Shown here one piece after another: positions 35,801 to 36,983 of a stretch of DNA of 36,983 nucleotides. The translations under genes were made by a program, and so were the position numbers. Location: positions 1 to 36,983 of the forward strand of contig NZ_JAURXB010000144.1 of NCBI RefSeq assembly GCF_030654605.1, in the 5' to 3' direction. The stretch's first letter is position 1; the number at the start of each line of letters is the position of its first letter. Source of the stretch: Bradyrhizobium sp. Its GTDB lineage: Bacteria > Pseudomonadota > Alphaproteobacteria > Rhizobiales > Xanthobacteraceae. Under the pieces are notes generated by a model. It ran no database searches, had not been told where the DNA came from, and saw only the letters and a program-made list of their open reading frames with translations.

Positions 35801-36983
35801 TGGTTCCGGATCCTTCGGCAAACAGCTGGCGCTGCGAACCATCGGCGGTATTGATCGCCACCAGCGCATTGCGCGCCGAGGACACACCATAGATGTGGCT
35901 AGCCGTCGAATCCGCCGCGATCGCGTCGAAGCCGTTGAACGTCGGCGTGTTGAGCACCGGGCGGGCAGCCATGATATACTGCGTGCCATTGTCGTTGATG
36001 GACTGGTTCGCGATCGTGGTCGCGGCGCCGGTCACCGTGGTCGAAATCGACACCGTGACGCGCTGGGCGGCCTCGGGAATCAGCACCGCCCAAACCTGGC
36101 CAGGCGCCAGGGTCGTCAACACCTGGTCGGTACCAATGCCGCGCGTATGCAGGTATTGCGCGACGCCGCTATCGATGGCGAACGTCGGCAGGCTGAGATT
36201 GATGCTCGAAACGTTGGCTATCACCAGCATATCGTAGCCGGTGTAATCGAGATCAAACTCGCTGCCGGTGACACCGTGCTCGAACCGCATCACCGCAAGC
36301 AGGCTTCCGGTCGGCGCCGATTGCTGGCCGGATGTGACGGGATCGAAGTCGATGGCGCTTGCCGAGAGCCCGGAGATGATGCCGAAGGCGTCGGCTCCGC
36401 CGGCGATTCCATACATGGTCGGTGTGAGGCCGCCGGTATAGATATTGCTCGCGGTGGGACCGGTGGTGAATATCTGATCCTCGGCGACAACGCCGCCCGC
36501 CGGCTGGCCGCCAATGCCGGTGATGACATTGCCGGTTTGCGTGAGCGAGGTATTGCTGCCGAGAATGAACCGGCCGTCGCCGCCGTTCGGAGCCTTCGAC
36601 GACCCGCTGCCCCCGCCCTCGCCGCCGTCGGTGGTGATGCTGGCGCCGCCGGCGCTGAGATTGGTCGCAACGATCTTGATGGTGCCGCCCGCGCCGCCGG
36701 CGCCATCGCCGCCGCTGCCGCCGTTCCTGCCGTCGCCTCCGCTGGCGCCGGTAGCGCCCGAATTGCGCGAACTCTGACCGGTGTCGCCGGCCCCGCCGGT
36801 CAATTGATTGTTGGCGCCGCCGCTGCCCGTGGAGCCATCGCCGCCATCGGCGTTGAACAGGGCCGTACCGCCAATCGTCAGCCGGCCCTTGGCGACGATT
36901 TCCAGTGCGCCGCCACCGCCGCCGCCCACCCCGCCCGCGCCGCCGGTACCGCCGCGACCGCCACTGCCGCCGCCGCCACCGCC
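29898..36983 (-). CDS. Giant PKD-repeat surface/adhesin-type protein, N-terminus outside window
   Basis: At least 2361 residues; the frame is open to the right edge, so the true start and export signal are not visible. In order: a Gly-rich segment (36983-36600); beta-sandwich-like sequence; a YVTN-type beta-propeller (about 35900-34900; TDVAVSPDGKFIYVTSRSGD and TEVAVTPDGKYVIAVGGSGD); an RTX-like stretch (34850-34450; VNGGAGQDTIDV, VNGGADNDQIVI, VSGDAGNDTVRI); then about nine PKD/cadherin-like domains (34250-30400), each marked by a variant of VxIDWGDG. The last ~150 residues are not repetitive and are Pro/Arg-rich. It ends 98 nt from the plus-strand cluster in convergent orientation. Extracellular or surface location is inferred from domains. 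No classical type I secretion C-terminus was recognised. Confidence 0.88.
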   Translation of the reverse strand, partial: GGGGGGSGGRGGTGGAGGVGGGGGGALEIVAKGRLTIGGTALFNADGGDGSTGSGGANNQLTGGAGDTGQSSRNSGATGASGGDGRNGGSGGDGAGGAGGTIKIVATNLSAGGASITTDGGEGGGSGSSKAPNGGDGRFILGSNTSLTQTGNVITGIGGQPAGGVVAEDQIFTTGPTASNIYTGGLTPTMYGIAGGADAFGIISGLSASAIDFDPVTSGQQSAPTGSLLAVMRFEHGVTGSEFDLDYTGYDMLVIANVSSINLSLPTFAIDSGVAQYLHTRGIGTDQVLTTLAPGQVWAVLIPEAAQRVTVSISTTVTGAATTIANQSINDNGTQYIMAARPVLNTPTFNGFDAIAADSTASHIYGVSSARNALVAINTADGSQRQLFAEGSGTNASYGLTGVSSIAVGGGFAVTASATTGALSTFSLNADGDLTFIGTRVDGAGYFDSIRYDAVSGTPGVAGTVTTTGTAGVRSYSLHTDGSLTLNATGGSSSAASEGVHQGSFSYFVDGTSNSLRVVDGTNTLVQTLAGNLDGLFGATDVAVSPDGKFIYVTSRSGDTLSVYQVTAAAQPLVLVETLHNGTDGVRGLSGPTEVAVTPDGKYVIAVGGSGDTLAVFQRSTTTGKLVFAQVVRDNVGGIQGLGVPTSLAFGATYDVDNVLTGLKVYVGSLGSATDRGGLASFDVSLTQPPPASFVTEYSGIEGLALSTAGGSDTVTIVSAPPGIVRSTTIDTNGGDDRVVVDDYINATTINLGDDNDFLDLRVTNAKTAADGITVNGGAGQDTIDVQNTGNNATTAVNGGADNDQIVIGRVGSSATTVVSGDAGNDTVRIAIANLPSSSVTTLHGDDPASLPGDTLIVDPQDPLATIDYRTDSTGTFAVTAPSPNSGQLRLHSNTTTYGAVTYDTFEGLRVLSSPTAQFSSSLYTISEGAGLTLSVTVRPNGSTGRLSGRVVFDIDGDGQFGEVEATETGPGTGVYQVTIPWTRLRDFGLGDNLGASGVYTIAVRATNEDNLSTTAFAQVRVNDTPPVVGIAGAHTTNVGATYTIVFSAIDPSPKDVPLAWRVVWGDGEVETFGATTASASHVYLKPGLATIYLYELDKDTTPSGTPSSAFVVTVGVLAPQVVAPRGREGEDLTLTATASGAPSSFTWVLNGHTLAGTQSSVTLSWTELQALGINDGTAVGKAYGATVTANYEAVSGGGTVATGPISFSVVVDNAVPTFGNFTAPTVNEGQAATISISGASDASSVDATGLRYRFFDDNGSFDSGFQNAATFTVNGSLLRHDGKVTVHGQVMDKDGGIVDGFTSITVVDVPPTLIVNNGAATGSSQEGSTFTLDLKATDPGDDVLKSWDVDWGDNTVSHFVIDPASPNGNHITPTHVYADNGVYTISVGATDNNGSYVTAGPTVTVSNVAAVVVNPAVVPPTIDENASTRVTGRISDPGVLDTFTLNVDWGDGTATQQFQLAAGTSNFDIAHQYLQDGVYSITISVLDKDSIVAIAAAKATLAVNVDNVAPVAGPLTVQPVISQEGDSVMLFGSYTDTGTLDGHTVSIDWGDGSPVMSSTDPNSTIVIDPVHRTYAATHTYADNPAGRPDYVVSAFVTDDAGANSNTVTVSAVVQNVAPIFVDIAINNVAVAQIPNTGGPQPPTITIDENGIATISGSFIDPGARDTETVSIDWGEGGALEQAVVTTDARDPTLHHFTLSHRYLDDNPSGTPKDNYTITVTAEDNDGASSRKVAILTVANVAPTADGLKLSHTTVLEDGKVVVVLTGHVSDIGTLDTVSEIEIDWGDGTATVSTATSDPAARVIYDAVTRTFIATHRYLDDTPPGTPRDILSIKVTATDDDTGARTSTIPIEVVNIAPKVAIHVADPELYANRSFLLEGTIDDAGVLDGETVRIDWGDGEVDVLVLQPGERTFSARHTYLAPSISNYVINVGVTDKDTGVGTAQLPVTLITFDPSGGYTGSALTGKMGGDQSSGLLGSVLASQDSSFQSTTFKPDDVASGGLRIGLLYAEQGSAVQLPLNFAELGGADLSKVEIDWGDGNRQTLANPGGGSVDVAHAYPHIVSDDEIATGSLSSSEGDGRNQTEVVVKAFKKGIDGRDELTSISRFRLEVGGVAPRIDKFAFGRSEAADGEIDTVSGRISYPGLPGAVTMLVSWSDGTTSTGDLEIRDGDYWFSASHSYAGKAAVNPVGLRFINAVNLKVIGSYEINPQTAATLDPLSPPQPTSDRRHGDAAPLLPARQHQTAANSPGRGPLTTSDMALMFGAGIVAREAMGPMSFRLDRSLEKAIRRKQAGPAGSVPSAKPDASGNSRDWLAAPYRVPAATCSSPWQEVDDWLVTSERDITLHGQRDAIDGDADWLLIRR

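Noticed and set aside
22496..36983. A standard type I secretion system
   Set aside because: HlyD-type adaptors and RTX-like repeats are present, but there is no ABC exporter or TolC in the window and the giant protein's C-terminus is not T1SS-like.
36600..36983. Right-edge GCC/GGC-rich DNA as a non-coding low-complexity repeat
   Set aside because: It is in frame with the giant gene and encodes a Gly-rich segment that joins the rest of the protein without a break.
1..36983. CRISPR array, rRNA operon or insertion sequence
   Set aside because: No regularly spaced short direct repeats, no rRNA-like sequence and no transposase frame were seen; the only periodic DNA is inside coding repeats.

Overview
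The window is a GC-rich alphaproteobacterial chromosome segment. Codon use, long open antisense frames, liv-type transporters and a repeat-like sequence at 29800-29880 all suggest the Bradyrhizobium/Rhodopseudomonas group (inference; no rRNA or marker gene is present). It splits into three parts.

Left part (1-18752, all minus strand). Read in the direction of transcription: a periplasmic solute-binding protein (17487-18752), an iron-ADH-family protein, an AraC-type regulator, then a tightly packed run. That run is two liv-type permeases, one liv ATPase, a second liv ATPase fused to a Tm-1-like (UPF0261) domain, the TIM-barrel partner of Tm-1, a 958-residue flotillin-like protein, two small SRPBCC proteins, and a molybdenum hydroxylase in the order FAD subunit, [2Fe-2S] subunit, Mo subunit. 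The Mo subunit is split into two genes. MoxR and VWA (CoxD/CoxE-like) maturation genes follow, and the VWA gene runs off the left edge. The set looks like uptake plus hydroxylation of an unknown small organic (perhaps aromatic or heterocyclic) substrate. A 16-bp direct repeat with 20-bp pitch upstream of the permease gene is a candidate AraC-family operator.

Middle part (18753-22495). This holds a frameshifted beta-helix-like pseudogene, an intact PatB/MalY-type C-S lyase gene on the plus strand, a small intact DUF1858 gene among coding debris, and the 3' half of a tRNA (tRNA-Lys(CTT)-like) without a 5' half. The tRNA piece looks like an integration scar, with any island lying to its right.

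Right part (22496-36983). Five plus-strand genes, closely spaced from the second onward, encode a DUF3467 protein, a GAF-plus-HlyD membrane protein, an M50 (site-2-protease-like) membrane protein with its own adaptor-like C-terminus, a SecA paralogue lacking the C-terminal scaffold/wing/zinc regions, and a periplasmic HlyD adaptor. Converging on them is a giant surface-type protein (at least 2361 residues, N-terminus outside the window) with Gly-rich, beta-propeller, RTX-like and about nine PKD-like domains. No ABC exporter or TolC is present. I infer that this may be an undescribed export or surface-display system in which a SecA-type ATPase and an M50 membrane protein work with HlyD-type adaptors to handle the giant protein. 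This is the most interesting feature of the window.
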